38,317 nucleotides of DNA from an uncultured Faecalibacterium sp. (GCA_934525325.1 CAKSZE010000012.1:1-38317), one strand, 5' to 3'; counted from the stretch's first letter, positions 7,909-15,792 are shown. Numbers and translations are program-made. The notes: a model not told the origin generated them from the sequence alone.

Positions 7909-8880
7909 ATGCAAAACAAAGCCCCTGTCCCCACCAGCCGCCCGGTCACCGGGCGCTTTGCGCCCAGCCCCAGCGGACGGCTGCATCTGGGCAATCTGGC
8001 GTGCAGCCTGCTGGCATGGCTCAGCGCAAAAAGTCAGGGCGGGCGCATCGTGCTGCGCATCGAGGACTTGGACGCCGAGCGCTGTCCCCGCGTCTATGCC
8101 GACCTGTTGGAGCAGGACCTTGCGTGGCTGGGGCTTACATGGGACGAGGGCGGCAGCACCGGCGGCGCACACGCGCCCTATTACCAGAGCGAATGCGGGG
8201 ACATCTATACCGAAAGCTACCGCAAGCTGGAGCAGAGGGGGCTGGTGTACCCCTGCTTTTGCTCCCGCTCCCAGCTGCACGCCGCCAGCGCACCCCACAC
8301 CTCGGACGGCAACGTCATCTACCCGGGTACCTGCCGGGGGCTGACACCGGAGGAGATTGCGGAAAAGCGCAAAAAGAAAGCCCCTGCCTACCGCCTGATG
8401 GTGCCGGATGAGGCCATCACCTTTACGGACGGCTGCATGGGCACCCACACGGAAAACCTGCTGCGGGACTGCGGCGATTTCTATCTGCGCCGGGCAGACG
8501 GTGTGTTTGCCTATCAGCTGGCAGTGGTGGTGGACGATGCCCGCATGGGCGTCACCGAGGTGGTGCGCGGGGCAGACCTGCTTTCCTCCACGGCGCGGCA
8601 GCTGTACCTGTACCGTCTGCTGGGCTTACAAGCGCCCCGCTTTGCCCACTGCCCGCTGCTGCTTGCAGCGGATGGGCGGCGGCTGTCCAAGCGGGACGGC
8701 GACCAGAGCCTTGAAAACCTGCGGGCAAAGTACACCGCCCCGGAGATCATCGGCAAGCTGGCGTATGCTTACGGCCTGCAGCCGGAGCCCGCACCCCGCA
8801 CCCCGGAAAGCCTTGTGCCGGACTTTGCGTGGGCAAAAGTCCCCAAGCAGGATATCTGCCTGCCCGAGGGGCTGTTCTGA
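7909..8880 (+). CDS. gluQ: Glutamyl-Q tRNA(Asp) synthetase
   Basis: 323 residues from the ATG at 7909, which has AAAGGA at 7894-7899; the GTG at 7891 is upstream of that site. It has the class I synthetase core: FAPSPSGRLHLGN (HIGH motif H26-N29), RIEDLDAERC, the zinc-site cysteines in PCFCSR and PGTCRG, and the KMSKS-like RRLSKRDGD. It stops where the anticodon-binding domain of true GluRS would begin. This size and order define GluQ-RS (YadB), which attaches glutamate to queuosine at position 34 of tRNA(Asp). It is transcribed alone. The enzyme is best known from proteobacteria, so its presence in a Gram-positive setting is mildly unusual. A discriminating truncated GluRS is the less likely alternative. 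Confidence 0.88.
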   Translation: MQNKAPVPTSRPVTGRFAPSPSGRLHLGNLACSLLAWLSAKSQGGRIVLRIEDLDAERCPRVYADLLEQDLAWLGLTWDEGGSTGGAHAPYYQSECGDIYTESYRKLEQRGLVYPCFCSRSQLHAASAPHTSDGNVIYPGTCRGLTPEEIAEKRKKKAPAYRLMVPDEAITFTDGCMGTHTENLLRDCGDFYLRRADGVFAYQLAVVVDDARMGVTEVVRGADLLSSTARQLYLYRLLGLQAPRFAHCPLLLAADGRRLSKRDGDQSLENLRAKYTAPEIIGKLAYAYGLQPEPAPRTPESLVPDFAWAKVPKQDICLPEGLF

Positions 8881-8892
8881 AAAAGGAAATGA

Positions 8893-8946
8893 AAAAGCGA
8901 TCCCTGCCAGCGCCGTAGGCGCAGGCAGGGATCGCTTTTCTCTTTT
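8893..8946. terminator. Bidirectional intrinsic terminator
   Basis: A 16-bp stem (8893-8908 with 8924-8939) enclosing a second small stem GCGCC/GGCGC, with A-rich sequence on the left and a T tract on the right. It lies between the gluQ-like gene and the converging PAP2 gene. Confidence 0.88.
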
Positions 8947-9603
8947 TTATGCTCTCCGCACCTGCGGCAGCTGGCTGCGCTCGGCGGCGGTAAAGGCGCT
9001 GTCCAGCACCAGTGCCAGCAGCGCACCCAGCGCCACGTCAATGCAGCTGTGCTGCTTGAGCAGCACGGTAGAGCAGACGATGGAAACGCACAGCACAGCG
9101 GCTGCGGGACGCATCCAGCGGCGGCGGGGCGCATCAAAGATGCGGCTGCGGTAGTACGCCAGCAGCAGTGTCACCGAGTTGAACACATGGATGGAAGGGC
9201 AGACGTTGGTGGCGGTGTCGGTGCGGTACAAAAAGCGCACGATCTGCGCAAAGACGTCGCTGCCCGGCACCCAGTAGGGGCGCAGGGCAAGCGCCGTGGG
9301 CAGCACGGCGTAGCACGCCAGTGCAATGGTCATGCCGGAGAACAGCGGCAGGCACAGCCGCCAGAAGTCCTCACGCGGGGCTTTCCACAGCAGATAGAAC
9401 AGGGTGAAGGGGATCCATACGAACCACGCAAAGTAGGGGATCACCGCATATTTGCAGAAAGGGATCAAATCGTCCAGACGGCAGTGCACCAGAATGCTGC
9501 GCAGGGGGACGTTTGCCTCCAGATGGTGAAAGACGGACAGATAAAATATAGTATACAGCGCCATGAACCCGACAGGGTGGCGCGCAAGCCAGCTGCGTTT
9601 CAT
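8947..9603 (-). CDS. PAP2 superfamily membrane phosphatase
   Basis: 218 residues with GGAGG at 9610-9615 before the ATG. About six hydrophobic segments span the protein. The PAP2 active-site motifs are present: PSIH (136-139, in NVCPSIHVFNS) and SxxxxxxHxxxD (S178...H185...D189). The first PAP2 motif (KxxxxxxRP) is weak, with ALALRPY near 105-110 as the best candidate. Members remove phosphate from lipid phosphates such as phosphatidate or undecaprenyl pyrophosphate, or transfer inositol phosphate. The NxCPSxH context resembles the inositol-phosphotransferase-like subgroup. Substrate cannot be assigned. It is transcribed alone from a clear promoter at 9651-9679. Confidence 0.85.
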   Translation of the reverse strand: MKRSWLARHPVGFMALYTIFYLSVFHHLEANVPLRSILVHCRLDDLIPFCKYAVIPYFAWFVWIPFTLFYLLWKAPREDFWRLCLPLFSGMTIALACYAVLPTALALRPYWVPGSDVFAQIVRFLYRTDTATNVCPSIHVFNSVTLLLAYYRSRIFDAPRRRWMRPAAAVLCVSIVCSTVLLKQHSCIDVALGALLALVLDSAFTAAERSQLPQVRRA

Positions 9604-9650
9604 AGAATAGCCTCCTTTTGCAGAAGAGCAAGGTCTGATAGCATTGAGAA

Positions 9651-9679
9651 ATTATACGCCCGAACGATGAAGATTGCAA
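9651..9679 (-). promoter_or_regulatory. Sigma-A promoter of the PAP2 gene
   Basis: On the minus strand TTGCAA (9674-9679) and TATAAT (9651-9656) with 17-bp spacing. A second TTGACA lies further upstream at 9699-9704 without a matching -10. Confidence 0.75.
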
Positions 9680-9789
9680 GAACGAAAGGTGAAAACTTTG
9701 TCAAGTGCCGAAAAAATAATTTGTGGAACTTGTAAAAAAATACCAGCGCTCTTCTGCTGATAATACGAATCAGAGCGGCGGTTTCCTGC

Positions 9790-9844
9790 AAAAAGAAAAA
9801 ATCCACCCCTTCACCGGTCTGTAAGGATCGGCAAAGGGGTGGAT
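9790..9844 (-). terminator. Intrinsic terminator of the MATE gene
   Basis: An 11-bp stem (9801-9811 with 9834-9844), followed on the minus strand by two T runs (complement of 9790-9800). Confidence 0.8.
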
Positions 9845-9854
9845 GCCAAAAAAA

Positions 9855-11213
9855 TCAGATCACACTCTGCTCCAGCCAGCTGCCCCGGCGGAAGCGCAGA
9901 TAGAAGCACAGCGAGCGGAATACCCAGTCCAGATACATCCCCATCCAGATGCTCAGCAGCCCGCCGCCGAAGCACAGCACTGCCAGATAGCAGAAGCCCA
10001 CCCGGAACGCCCACATGGACACGATGCTCACGGTCATGGTAAAGCGGGCGTCACCGGCGGCGCGCAGGATGTTGGGCAGGGTAAAGCTGGACGGCCACAC
10101 GAACAGGGAAACGATGTTGAACCACACCATGATGTCCAGCGCCATGGCCTGTGCCTCCGGCGAGAGGTTGAACAGGGACACCGCGAACCGGTTGGCGAAG
10201 AAGAAGGCCGACAGGTTCATCACCCACGCGCCGCAGTAGGCGGTCAGCATCAGGCGGCGGGAGTAGTACACCGCCTGCTCCTTTTCGCCCGCGCCCAGAC
10301 ATTGGCCTACCACGGTCAGGGCAGCCATGCCCACGGCGTTGGCGGGGATGTTCAGGAAGGTGGTGGTGGTATTGGCCACCGCGTTGGCGGCAATGGCCGC
10401 TGTGCCAAGGGTGGAGGTCAGGCTGGAGACCGACAGCTTGCCGATCTGGAACATTCCGTTCTCGATGCCGGCAGGGATGCCCACCCGCAGGATGCGCCGG
10501 ATCAGCCCGCCGTTCGGTGCCATCGCCCGCAGGCTGTCCACCCGCAGGGCGCAGTCCGGCTTTTGCAGCAGATACAGCACCACCGCGCAGGCAATGGCAC
10601 GGGACACAAGGCTTGCCAGCGCCGCGCCCATGACCCCCATGCCGAAGCCGTAGATCAGCACCGCGTTGCCGCCGATGTTCACCACGTTCATCACCAGACT
10701 GGACAGCATACTGATCTTGCTGTTGCCCTGCGCCCGGAACAGCGCTGCACCGGCGTTGTACAGGCCGATGAAGGGGTAGCTCAGCGCCGAAAGCAGAAAG
10801 TAGGTCTCGGCGTAGTGCATCACGTCCGCGTCAATGGAGCCGAAGATGCCCCGCAGGATGGCGTGCCGCCCGCCGATGACCACCGCCGCCACCAGCACAC
10901 TGAAGCTGGACAGCACGAACAGGATCTGCGCCGCAGCCGCCTTGGCGTTTTTGGGCTCCTGATGGCCGATGTACTGGCTGGTGACCACCGCGCCGCCGGT
11001 GGCAAGCGCGCTCATGATCTGGATCATCAGGGTGTTGAAGCTGTCCACAAGGCTTACGCCGGACACGGCGGCTTCACCCACCGAGGATACCATCAAAGTA
11101 TCCGCCAGACCAATGGTCACGCTTAACGCCTGTTCCGCGATCAGCGGCAGCAGCAGCGCCACCAGCGCCTGCCGTGGAAACAGGGGAGTGGATGTGAATT
11201 TGGACGATTTCAT
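9855..11213 (-). CDS. MATE family efflux transporter
   Basis: 452 residues from the ATG at 11213, which is preceded by GGAGG; the frame runs 24 codons further upstream through the promoter leader. It has twelve predicted membrane segments and typical MATE features: PLIAEQALSVTIGLADTLMV at the N-terminus, GGAVVTSQYIGHQEPKNA, and a repeated second half. MATE proteins expel drugs or metabolites using a sodium or proton gradient. The substrate is not predictable. It is one of three unrelated-looking MATE genes in the window (27948 and 35156 are the others), each transcribed separately, so they are not recent duplicates. Confidence 0.92.
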   Translation of the reverse strand: MKSSKFTSTPLFPRQALVALLLPLIAEQALSVTIGLADTLMVSSVGEAAVSGVSLVDSFNTLMIQIMSALATGGAVVTSQYIGHQEPKNAKAAAAQILFVLSSFSVLVAAVVIGGRHAILRGIFGSIDADVMHYAETYFLLSALSYPFIGLYNAGAALFRAQGNSKISMLSSLVMNVVNIGGNAVLIYGFGMGVMGAALASLVSRAIACAVVLYLLQKPDCALRVDSLRAMAPNGGLIRRILRVGIPAGIENGMFQIGKLSVSSLTSTLGTAAIAANAVANTTTTFLNIPANAVGMAALTVVGQCLGAGEKEQAVYYSRRLMLTAYCGAWVMNLSAFFFANRFAVSLFNLSPEAQAMALDIMVWFNIVSLFVWPSSFTLPNILRAAGDARFTMTVSIVSMWAFRVGFCYLAVLCFGGGLLSIWMGMYLDWVFRSLCFYLRFRRGSWLEQSVI

Positions 11214-11256
11214 GCGGCCCTCCGTTGCAATGACAAAAAACGACTCGAATACTTCT

Positions 11257-11285
11257 ATCATACAGCGGATGCTGTCGAAATGCAA
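11257..11285 (-). promoter_or_regulatory. Sigma-A promoter of the MATE gene
   Basis: On the minus strand TTGCAT (11280-11285) and TATGAT (11257-11262) with 17-bp spacing. Confidence 0.65.
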
Positions 11286-11339
11286 GGGGTTGTATACAAG
11301 AAAGTGCCAAAAAGCAACAGTCTGCCGCGTTCAGCGCCC

Positions 11340-11368
11340 TTTACCCCCGGGCACAGTTGTGTTAAAAT
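11340..11368 (+). promoter_or_regulatory. Sigma-A promoter of the pyrophosphatase gene
   Basis: TTTACC (11340-11345) and TAAAAT (11363-11368) with 17-bp spacing. A leader of about 80 bases precedes the ATG at 11454. Confidence 0.65.
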
Positions 11369-11453
11369 AAGGTTGCAGCCCGCCCCGCTGTGCAGGAGAG
11401 GGGCGCTGCTTTGGTAAATGATAAGAAGGTAAAAGCCCATAAGGGGGTAAAGT

Positions 11454-13109
11454 ATGCAGCAAACTGCGCACAAGGTCGTGGTCATCGGGCACCGCAACCC
11501 GGACACCGACTCCATCTGCTCTGCCATTGCCTATGCAGAGCTGAAAAACAAGACCAGCGATCTGGTCTGCGAAGCCCGGCGTGCGGGCAAGATGAATCAG
11601 GAAACCGAATTCGTGCTGAAAAAGTTCGGGGTCACGCCGCCCCGGATGTGCACCGACGTCAACCCTAAAATTCGGGACGTGGACTACCGTCAGATGCCCG
11701 GCATCCCCGGCTCTACCAGCCTGCGCAAGGCGTGGGAGATCATGCGCGACCAGAAGATCGACACCCTTCCCGTGACCAGCGAGGACAACGAATTGCAAGG
11801 TCTTATCACGGTGAAGGATATCGCCACCGCCAACATGGACCTGTTCGACACCGGCATCCTTGCCAAGAGCCGCACCAGCTACCGCAATATTCTGGAAACG
11901 CTGGGCGCTACCATGGTGGTGGGCAGCGAGGACGCGGTGTGCACCACCGGTCACATCCGCATTGGCACCGCCACCCCGGAAATGCTGGAAAGCAACATGG
12001 AAAAGGGTGATATCGTCATCCTGACCAACCGCTACGAAAGCCAGCTCTGCGCCATCGAGAAGGAAGCTTCTCTTATCATCATCTGTAACGGCGCAAAGGT
12101 AGGCCGCACCATCCAGCATATCGCCGCCGAGACCGGCGTAGCCATCATGAGCGCCCCCTGCGATACCTACGCGGCAGGCAAGCTCATCAGCCAGTGTGCG
12201 CCCATCTCCTATTACATGACCCGGGACGATATCATGAAATTCACCCTCGTCACCCCGGTGGCAGACGTCACCCGCGTGATGGCAAAGGTGCGCCACCGGT
12301 ATTTCCCCATTCTGGACGCAGACGGCAAGTACTGCGGTATGATCAGCCGCCGCAACATCATCAACCTGCGCAAGCGCCGCATCATTCTGGTGGATCACAA
12401 CGAGGCCACACAGGCGGTGGAGGGCTTCGATCAGGCCGAGATTCTGGAGATCATCGACCACCACCGCATCGGCAGTCTGGAGACCAGCGGCCCGGTGTAC
12501 TTCCGCAACCAGCCGGTGGGCTGCACCGCCACCATCGTCACCCAGATGTACGATGAAAACGGCGTAGCCATCCCGCAAAAGACCGCCGGTCTGCTGCTGG
12601 CTGCCATCCTGTCGGATACGCTGGTGTTCCGCAGCCCCACCTGCACCCCCATCGACGTGAACGCCGCCAACCGTCTGGCGAAAATTGCCGGGGTGGACAT
12701 CAACGAGTTTGCCAACGAAATGTTTGAAGCCGGCGAAAAGCTGGACGGCAAGACCGCCGAAGAGGTCTTTTTGCAGGACTTCAAGGTGTTCATGTGCGGC
12801 GATATCCGCTTTGGCGTGGCGCAGGGCAGCTACATGACCCGCAAGAACCTGACCGCCGCCGAAGCGCTGCTGAAACCGTATCTCGAGGAAGCACGCAACA
12901 AGCAGAACGTGGAGGATATCTATATGCTGCTGACCGACGTGCCCAAGGAGGAAAGCGTGGTCATCTGCAACGGACGCTACGCCGCCGAGGTACTGTCCGA
13001 TGGCTTTGACACCCAGCCCGCAGCCGATGCCAGCTGGACGCTGCCGGGCGTGGTGAGCCGCAAAAAGCAGTTCATCCCCGCCCTGATGACCGCCTATCAG
13101 GAGCTGTAA
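11454..13109 (+). CDS. ppaC: Manganese-dependent inorganic pyrophosphatase with CBS and DRTGG regulatory domains
   Basis: 551 residues, the length of the CBS-containing family II pyrophosphatases (plain family II enzymes are about 310). The catalytic DHH domain starts with GHRNPDTDS (12-20) and is completed after an insertion by LVDHNE and IIDHHRIG (DHH at 335-337); the C-terminal DHHA2 domain follows. The insertion between about 70 and 300 holds a CBS motif, a DRTGG domain and a second CBS motif. In this family the CBS/DRTGG insert binds adenine nucleotides, with inhibition by AMP/ADP and activation by ATP or Ap4A. The enzyme hydrolyses pyrophosphate in the cytosol. The ATG is preceded by AAGGGGG. 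A hairpin array begins immediately after the stop codon. Confidence 0.93.
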   Translation: MQQTAHKVVVIGHRNPDTDSICSAIAYAELKNKTSDLVCEARRAGKMNQETEFVLKKFGVTPPRMCTDVNPKIRDVDYRQMPGIPGSTSLRKAWEIMRDQKIDTLPVTSEDNELQGLITVKDIATANMDLFDTGILAKSRTSYRNILETLGATMVVGSEDAVCTTGHIRIGTATPEMLESNMEKGDIVILTNRYESQLCAIEKEASLIIICNGAKVGRTIQHIAAETGVAIMSAPCDTYAAGKLISQCAPISYYMTRDDIMKFTLVTPVADVTRVMAKVRHRYFPILDADGKYCGMISRRNIINLRKRRIILVDHNEATQAVEGFDQAEILEIIDHHRIGSLETSGPVYFRNQPVGCTATIVTQMYDENGVAIPQKTAGLLLAAILSDTLVFRSPTCTPIDVNAANRLAKIAGVDINEFANEMFEAGEKLDGKTAEEVFLQDFKVFMCGDIRFGVAQGSYMTRKNLTAAEALLKPYLEEARNKQNVEDIYMLLTDVPKEESVVICNGRYAAEVLSDGFDTQPAADASWTLPGVVSRKKQFIPALMTAYQEL

Positions 13110-13111
13110 AG

Positions 13112-13309
13112 AGAATGATGCACCGTGCCTGCGGCACGGCATGATGTTCCCTGCGGGAAATGATGTTGCCCTGCGGGCAAATGATGTGTGCCTTGCGGCA
13201 CAATTGCCGCCGCAGGCGGCTGCATCATTTCCGGCGCAGCCGGAACATCATTGCGAAGCACATCATACTGCGCGCAGCACAGTACATCATTCCCCCAAAG
13301 GGGGACACC
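13112..13309. repeat. ATGATG/CATCAT hairpin array, copy without a gene
   Basis: Nine to ten short perfect hairpins are strung together, each with a different stem: GTGCC-tgc-GGCAC, TTCCC-tgc-GGGAA, TTGCC-ctgc-GGGCAA, TGTGCC-ttgc-GGCACA, GCCGCC-gca-GGCGGC, TCCGG-cgcag-CCGGA, ACTG..CAGT, CCCCC-aaa-GGGGG. In the left half they are separated by ATGATG; from the central GCCGCC hairpin onward the separator becomes CATCAT(T). The array is therefore a large inverted repeat in its spacers, while each hairpin is unique. It starts 2 bp after the pyrophosphatase stop and its last hairpin supplies the ribosome site of the acylphosphatase gene. Confidence 0.85.
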
Positions 13310-13312
13310 GCC

Positions 13313-13639
13313 GTGTTTGATTTTCTTTCCAAAAAGGACCGCACCCCGCCCGCGCTGCCGGAGGGCACGGAGCGGCGGCGCTACACCATCACCGGGCAGG
13401 TGCAGGGGGTGGGCTTCCGCTACCGGGCGCGGTACGCCGCGCAGGCGCTTGACCTGACCGGCTGGGCGCAGAACGAGGACGACGGCAGCGTGACGCTGGA
13501 AGTGCAGGGCGACCCGGACAAATTCATCTCCCTGTTCGCCATGATCCAGAAAAGTGATTATATCCAGATCACCGGCATCCGCAGCAAGAATATCCCGCCC
13601 GACCCGTGGGAGCGCGGCTTCTCGGTGAAGGGGTATTAA
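13313..13639 (+). CDS. acyP: Acylphosphatase
   Basis: 108 residues from a GTG at 13313; no ATG is suitably placed, and AAAGGGGG at 13297-13304, part of the last hairpin of the preceding array, is the only ribosome site. A 20-residue N-terminal extension precedes the acylphosphatase fold. The catalytic arginine is R36 in GQVQGVGFRYR and the catalytic asparagine is N54 in GWAQNEDDGSV. The enzyme hydrolyses acyl phosphates such as acetyl phosphate or carbamoyl phosphate in the cytosol. It probably depends on read-through from the pyrophosphatase promoter, since no separate promoter is evident. A structured 3' element and terminator follow the stop. Confidence 0.88.
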   Translation: MFDFLSKKDRTPPALPEGTERRRYTITGQVQGVGFRYRARYAAQALDLTGWAQNEDDGSVTLEVQGDPDKFISLFAMIQKSDYIQITGIRSKNIPPDPWERGFSVKGY

Positions 13640-13643
13640 GAAA

Positions 13644-13692
13644 GACGATTTAGAATGGCTTCCGCTTTGCTCTAGCCATAAATCAAGGAATT
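13644..13692 (+). promoter_or_regulatory. 3'-UTR structured element (family B), copy 1
   Basis: It lies between the acylphosphatase stop and its terminator. A 6-bp stem ATGGCT/AGCCAT (13655-13660 with 13674-13679) encloses the conserved 13-nt loop TCCGCTTTGCTCT. The downstream AAGGA can pair partly with TCC of the loop. Other copies have different but still paired stem bases, which argues for RNA structure. Confidence 0.7.
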
Positions 13693-13707
13693 ATCATTTT
13701 AAATTTC

Positions 13708-13748
13708 GGGACAGCGGAACGCCTGCGGGCGTTTCGCTGTCCCATTTT
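13708..13748 (+). terminator. Intrinsic terminator after acylphosphatase
   Basis: A 16-bp stem (13708-13723 with 13728-13743) with a TGCG loop, then ATTTTC. The AACGCC-tgcg-GGCGTT core recurs in the terminators at 30678 and 31861. Confidence 0.85.
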
Positions 13749-13770
13749 CACAAGAAAAGACCCTCCCCCG

Positions 13771-13811
13771 TGAAAACACAAAATCGGGCAGTCCGCAGAC
13801 TGCCCGATTTT
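13771..13811 (-). terminator. Intrinsic terminator of the secreted papain-fold gene
   Basis: A 14-bp stem (13780-13793 with 13798-13811) and a CGCA loop. On the minus strand it is followed by GTGTTTTC. Confidence 0.8.
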
Positions 13812-13825
13812 GTTCTATAAAAAGA

Positions 13826-13873
13826 ATCATTCCGCTGATGATGCGCAGAGCAAAGCGGAGCGCATTCAAATCC
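13826..13873 (-). promoter_or_regulatory. 3'-UTR structured element (family B), copy 2
   Basis: In the sense of the minus-strand gene ending at 13879, the stem ATGCGC/GCGCAT (13860-13865 with 13841-13846) encloses TCCGCTTTGCTCT. The loop TCCGC (13855-13859) can pair with GCGGA (13831-13835), giving an H-type pseudoknot. It again lies between stop codon and terminator. Confidence 0.7.
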
Positions 13874-13878
13874 TATTT

Positions 13879-14550
13879 TTACCCCAGCACCTTGAGGGGG
13901 GAGTTCTCCACCCACAGGGTATCGTCCAGCAGGCGGGTGACGGCAAGACGGCCGTTTGCCGTTACCCGGGCGGGGTCGAGGGCGTAGAAGTCGCTCTCGG
14001 TCAGGTTTTCCGGGTCGGCGGTGGGGGAGATGCCCGCCACGCACACCCAGTGCCCGTAGGTGCTGCTGGTGGCAATGTGGGGGTAGTTCACCTCGTCCCA
14101 GCCGGAGGAAGTCAGGTGGTATTCATAAGTAGAGGTGCGGTTCGTGTGCTTTTTGACCCCGCTGACCGTGGTGTTTTTCAGGTGCACGATGACCGGACGC
14201 CCGGCGGAAAGCTCGCTGTACAGCTTTTTCAGGCACTCGGCGCGGGTGCCGGAGTACCCCGTGTAGCCCGCTGCGGACCACACCGCTCCGTTCGACCACA
14301 TCCCGCTGCCGGAGCATACCTTGCCGTCCAGAATGGTGCGGGCGTAGCGCAGCGCGTACAGGCTGCACTTGCCGGAGGTCTGGTTGCCGATGGAAAGAAT
14401 GTGGCTGGTGTCGAAGCTGAGCAGCCGGATGCCGTTTTTCTCTTTCAGCTCAGCGGCGTGGGCACGGGGCAAAAAGGCGCACAGCAGCAAAACCAGCGCC
14501 AGAACTGCCGCCGCCAGCCGCTGTGCCGCGCGGGCGGGACAGTGTTGCAT
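13879..14550 (-). CDS. Secreted papain-fold (C39-like) cysteine peptidase-like protein
   Basis: 223 residues; ATG at 14550 with GGAGG upstream. A signal peptide of about 32 residues ends at AHA, with no lipobox, so the protein is exported. The mature part has the order of a C39-like papain fold: cysteine C62 in SGKCSLYALRYAR, GRPVIVHL near 118-124, histidine H167 in GHWVCVAG, and aspartate D192 in YALDPA. This supports a peptidase or transferase of the papain fold; whether it is active, and on what, is unknown. It is a single-gene unit converging on the acylphosphatase, and its stop is followed by a family B element and a terminator. A bacteriocin-type C39 processing role is unlikely because no ABC transporter is fused or adjacent. 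Confidence 0.65.
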   Translation of the reverse strand: MQHCPARAAQRLAAAVLALVLLLCAFLPRAHAAELKEKNGIRLLSFDTSHILSIGNQTSGKCSLYALRYARTILDGKVCSGSGMWSNGAVWSAAGYTGYSGTRAECLKKLYSELSAGRPVIVHLKNTTVSGVKKHTNRTSTYEYHLTSSGWDEVNYPHIATSSTYGHWVCVAGISPTADPENLTESDFYALDPARVTANGRLAVTRLLDDTLWVENSPLKVLG

Positions 14551-14646
14551 GGGTACTTCCTCCGAGTTCGTTTCAATTCGGACATGATTTTACCACCAAA
14601 ACGTGGTGAAAATGTGTAAAAAGGCAAAATAATGGGAAAATGGCTC

Positions 14647-14850
14647 GCCCTCTCAGGCGCTCCCGCGCCAGATTCCCCTTTTTGTCGCTGCGCGACATCT
14701 TCCCCCGGAGCGGGGGAAGTCTTTCCTCAAAGGGGGAGCCAAGCCATTAACCTCGTTGCTAAAGTGTTGGGTATAACGAGGAAGTTCCCGGCGGTGCTCT
14801 TGCCTCTCCCTTTGGGAGAGGTGGATTTGCGAAGCAAAGACGGAGAGGGC
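14647..14850. repeat. MITE-like intergenic repeat (family A, long form) with internal extra segment
   Basis: The ends are inverted repeats (GCCCTCTC ... GAGAGGGC). The same element lies reversed at 37718-37874, including shared inner sequence with TCGTTGCTAAAGT and GGTATAACGAGGA. This copy is about 47 bp longer, because of an extra segment near 14681-14727 that contains its own small hairpins (GTCGCTGCGCGAC and CCCCCGGAGCGGGGG). No protein is encoded. Confidence 0.75.
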
Positions 14851-14885
14851 GCACGCCGTTAGTCCTATCGCTAAAGTTTTAGACG

Positions 14886-14970
14886 CAATGAGAAACTTCC
14901 CGGGTGCGCCAGAGGCTCCCTCCCAGAGGGAGCTGGCGCGGCGCAAGCCGCGACTGAGGGAGTTCACCCC
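14886..14970. repeat. Family A repeat, half copy
   Basis: Matches the right half of the element at 19802-19965 (GCGCCAGAGGCTCCCTCCC, then GGGAGCTGG, then GACTGAGGGAGTTC). The left end is missing. The interval 14971-15159 behind it holds nothing recognisable before the next promoter. Confidence 0.6.
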
Positions 14971-15159
14971 ATCAACACAACATCTGTCCAAATTTAAGTG
15001 ACTCCGCACCCGGCAAAGCCGCGCCGCCGGGGCAGGGAAACGGAGATTCCGCAGATTGTCGACAAAACTGACCCCGGAGTATACCAGGACTGCAACAAAT
15101 CCCACTTATTTTCATGCTTTTTCACGAAACTGCTTCAGGAAGTTTAGCGATATTCCCGA

Positions 15160-15189
15160 TTGACAAAACCGTCACCGGTCGGATATAAT
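15160..15189 (+). promoter_or_regulatory. Sigma-A promoter, lipoprotein 1
   Basis: TTGACA (15160-15165) and TATAAT (15184-15189) with 18-bp spacing. Confidence 0.8.
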
Positions 15190-15276
15190 CAGGGCAGAAA
15201 GGCAACGATGGTTGCGAAAGCCTTTCGGGAAAAAAGAAACATAACCACAAAACAAGCTGATTGGAGGGATACCCTT

Positions 15277-15792
15277 ATGAAGAACCTGAAAAAATTCGTA
15301 GCCCTGCTGCTGGCAGGTGTGATGGCTATGGTGATGCTCACCGCCTGTGGCGGCGCAGCCTCGGAAACTTCGCTGGAAGATGATATCAGGAAGGCACTCG
15401 GCAAAAATTTGAACGCTGTAAATCTGTGTGATGCAGACGGCAGAGTCAAGAATGACAAGAGCAGTGAGCTCTATCGAATCACTAAGACCAACCTTGATGC
15501 AAAGATCAGTAACAGCCTTGCGGGCACCTTTGTGCTTGATTTTGACACCGATATTGATCCTAATAAGGAATTTGCAACAGTTACTGTGTATGCAGACTAC
15601 CGGACTGCTGGTCTTGTAGCAGATCTGGTTACTAAGATCACTGATAAATTGGGAGAGATCAAGGATACCAATAACAGTGTGGAACTTAAGAGCGAGTGGG
15701 CAAATGTTGCCGTTGTTGTCGAAACCAATGCAAAGGGCAGCTACGCTGCAATTGCAATTCAGGTCAGGAATGCGGCCTACAAGGGCAAATAA
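15277..15792 (+). CDS. Lipoprotein 1 of a tandem family (function unknown)
   Basis: 171 residues from the ATG at 15277 with TTGGAGGGA upstream; the longer frame from 15160 starts inside the promoter. Signal peptide MKNLKKFVALLLAGVMAM ends in the lipobox LTAC (cysteine 24), so the mature protein is lipid-anchored outside. The mature part is mixed alpha/beta and ends in a segment VAVVVETNAKGSYAAIAIQV that is clearly related to the C-terminus of lipoprotein 2 at 16177. No catalytic motif is visible. It opens an array of eight separately promoted lipoprotein genes. Its signal peptide is the most divergent of the eight together with lipoprotein 7. Confidence 0.85.
   Translation: MKNLKKFVALLLAGVMAMVMLTACGGAASETSLEDDIRKALGKNLNAVNLCDADGRVKNDKSSELYRITKTNLDAKISNSLAGTFVLDFDTDIDPNKEFATVTVYADYRTAGLVADLVTKITDKLGEIKDTNNSVELKSEWANVAVVVETNAKGSYAAIAIQVRNAAYKGK

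Noticed and set aside
13112..13309. CRISPR array
   Set aside because: The conserved unit is only 6-8 bases and the variable units are hairpins of 11-18 bases, not spacers; no cas gene is present.
14653..15105. 150-codon minus-strand frame in the gene-free region
   Set aside because: It is translated from family A repeats; no ribosome site and no homology pattern.
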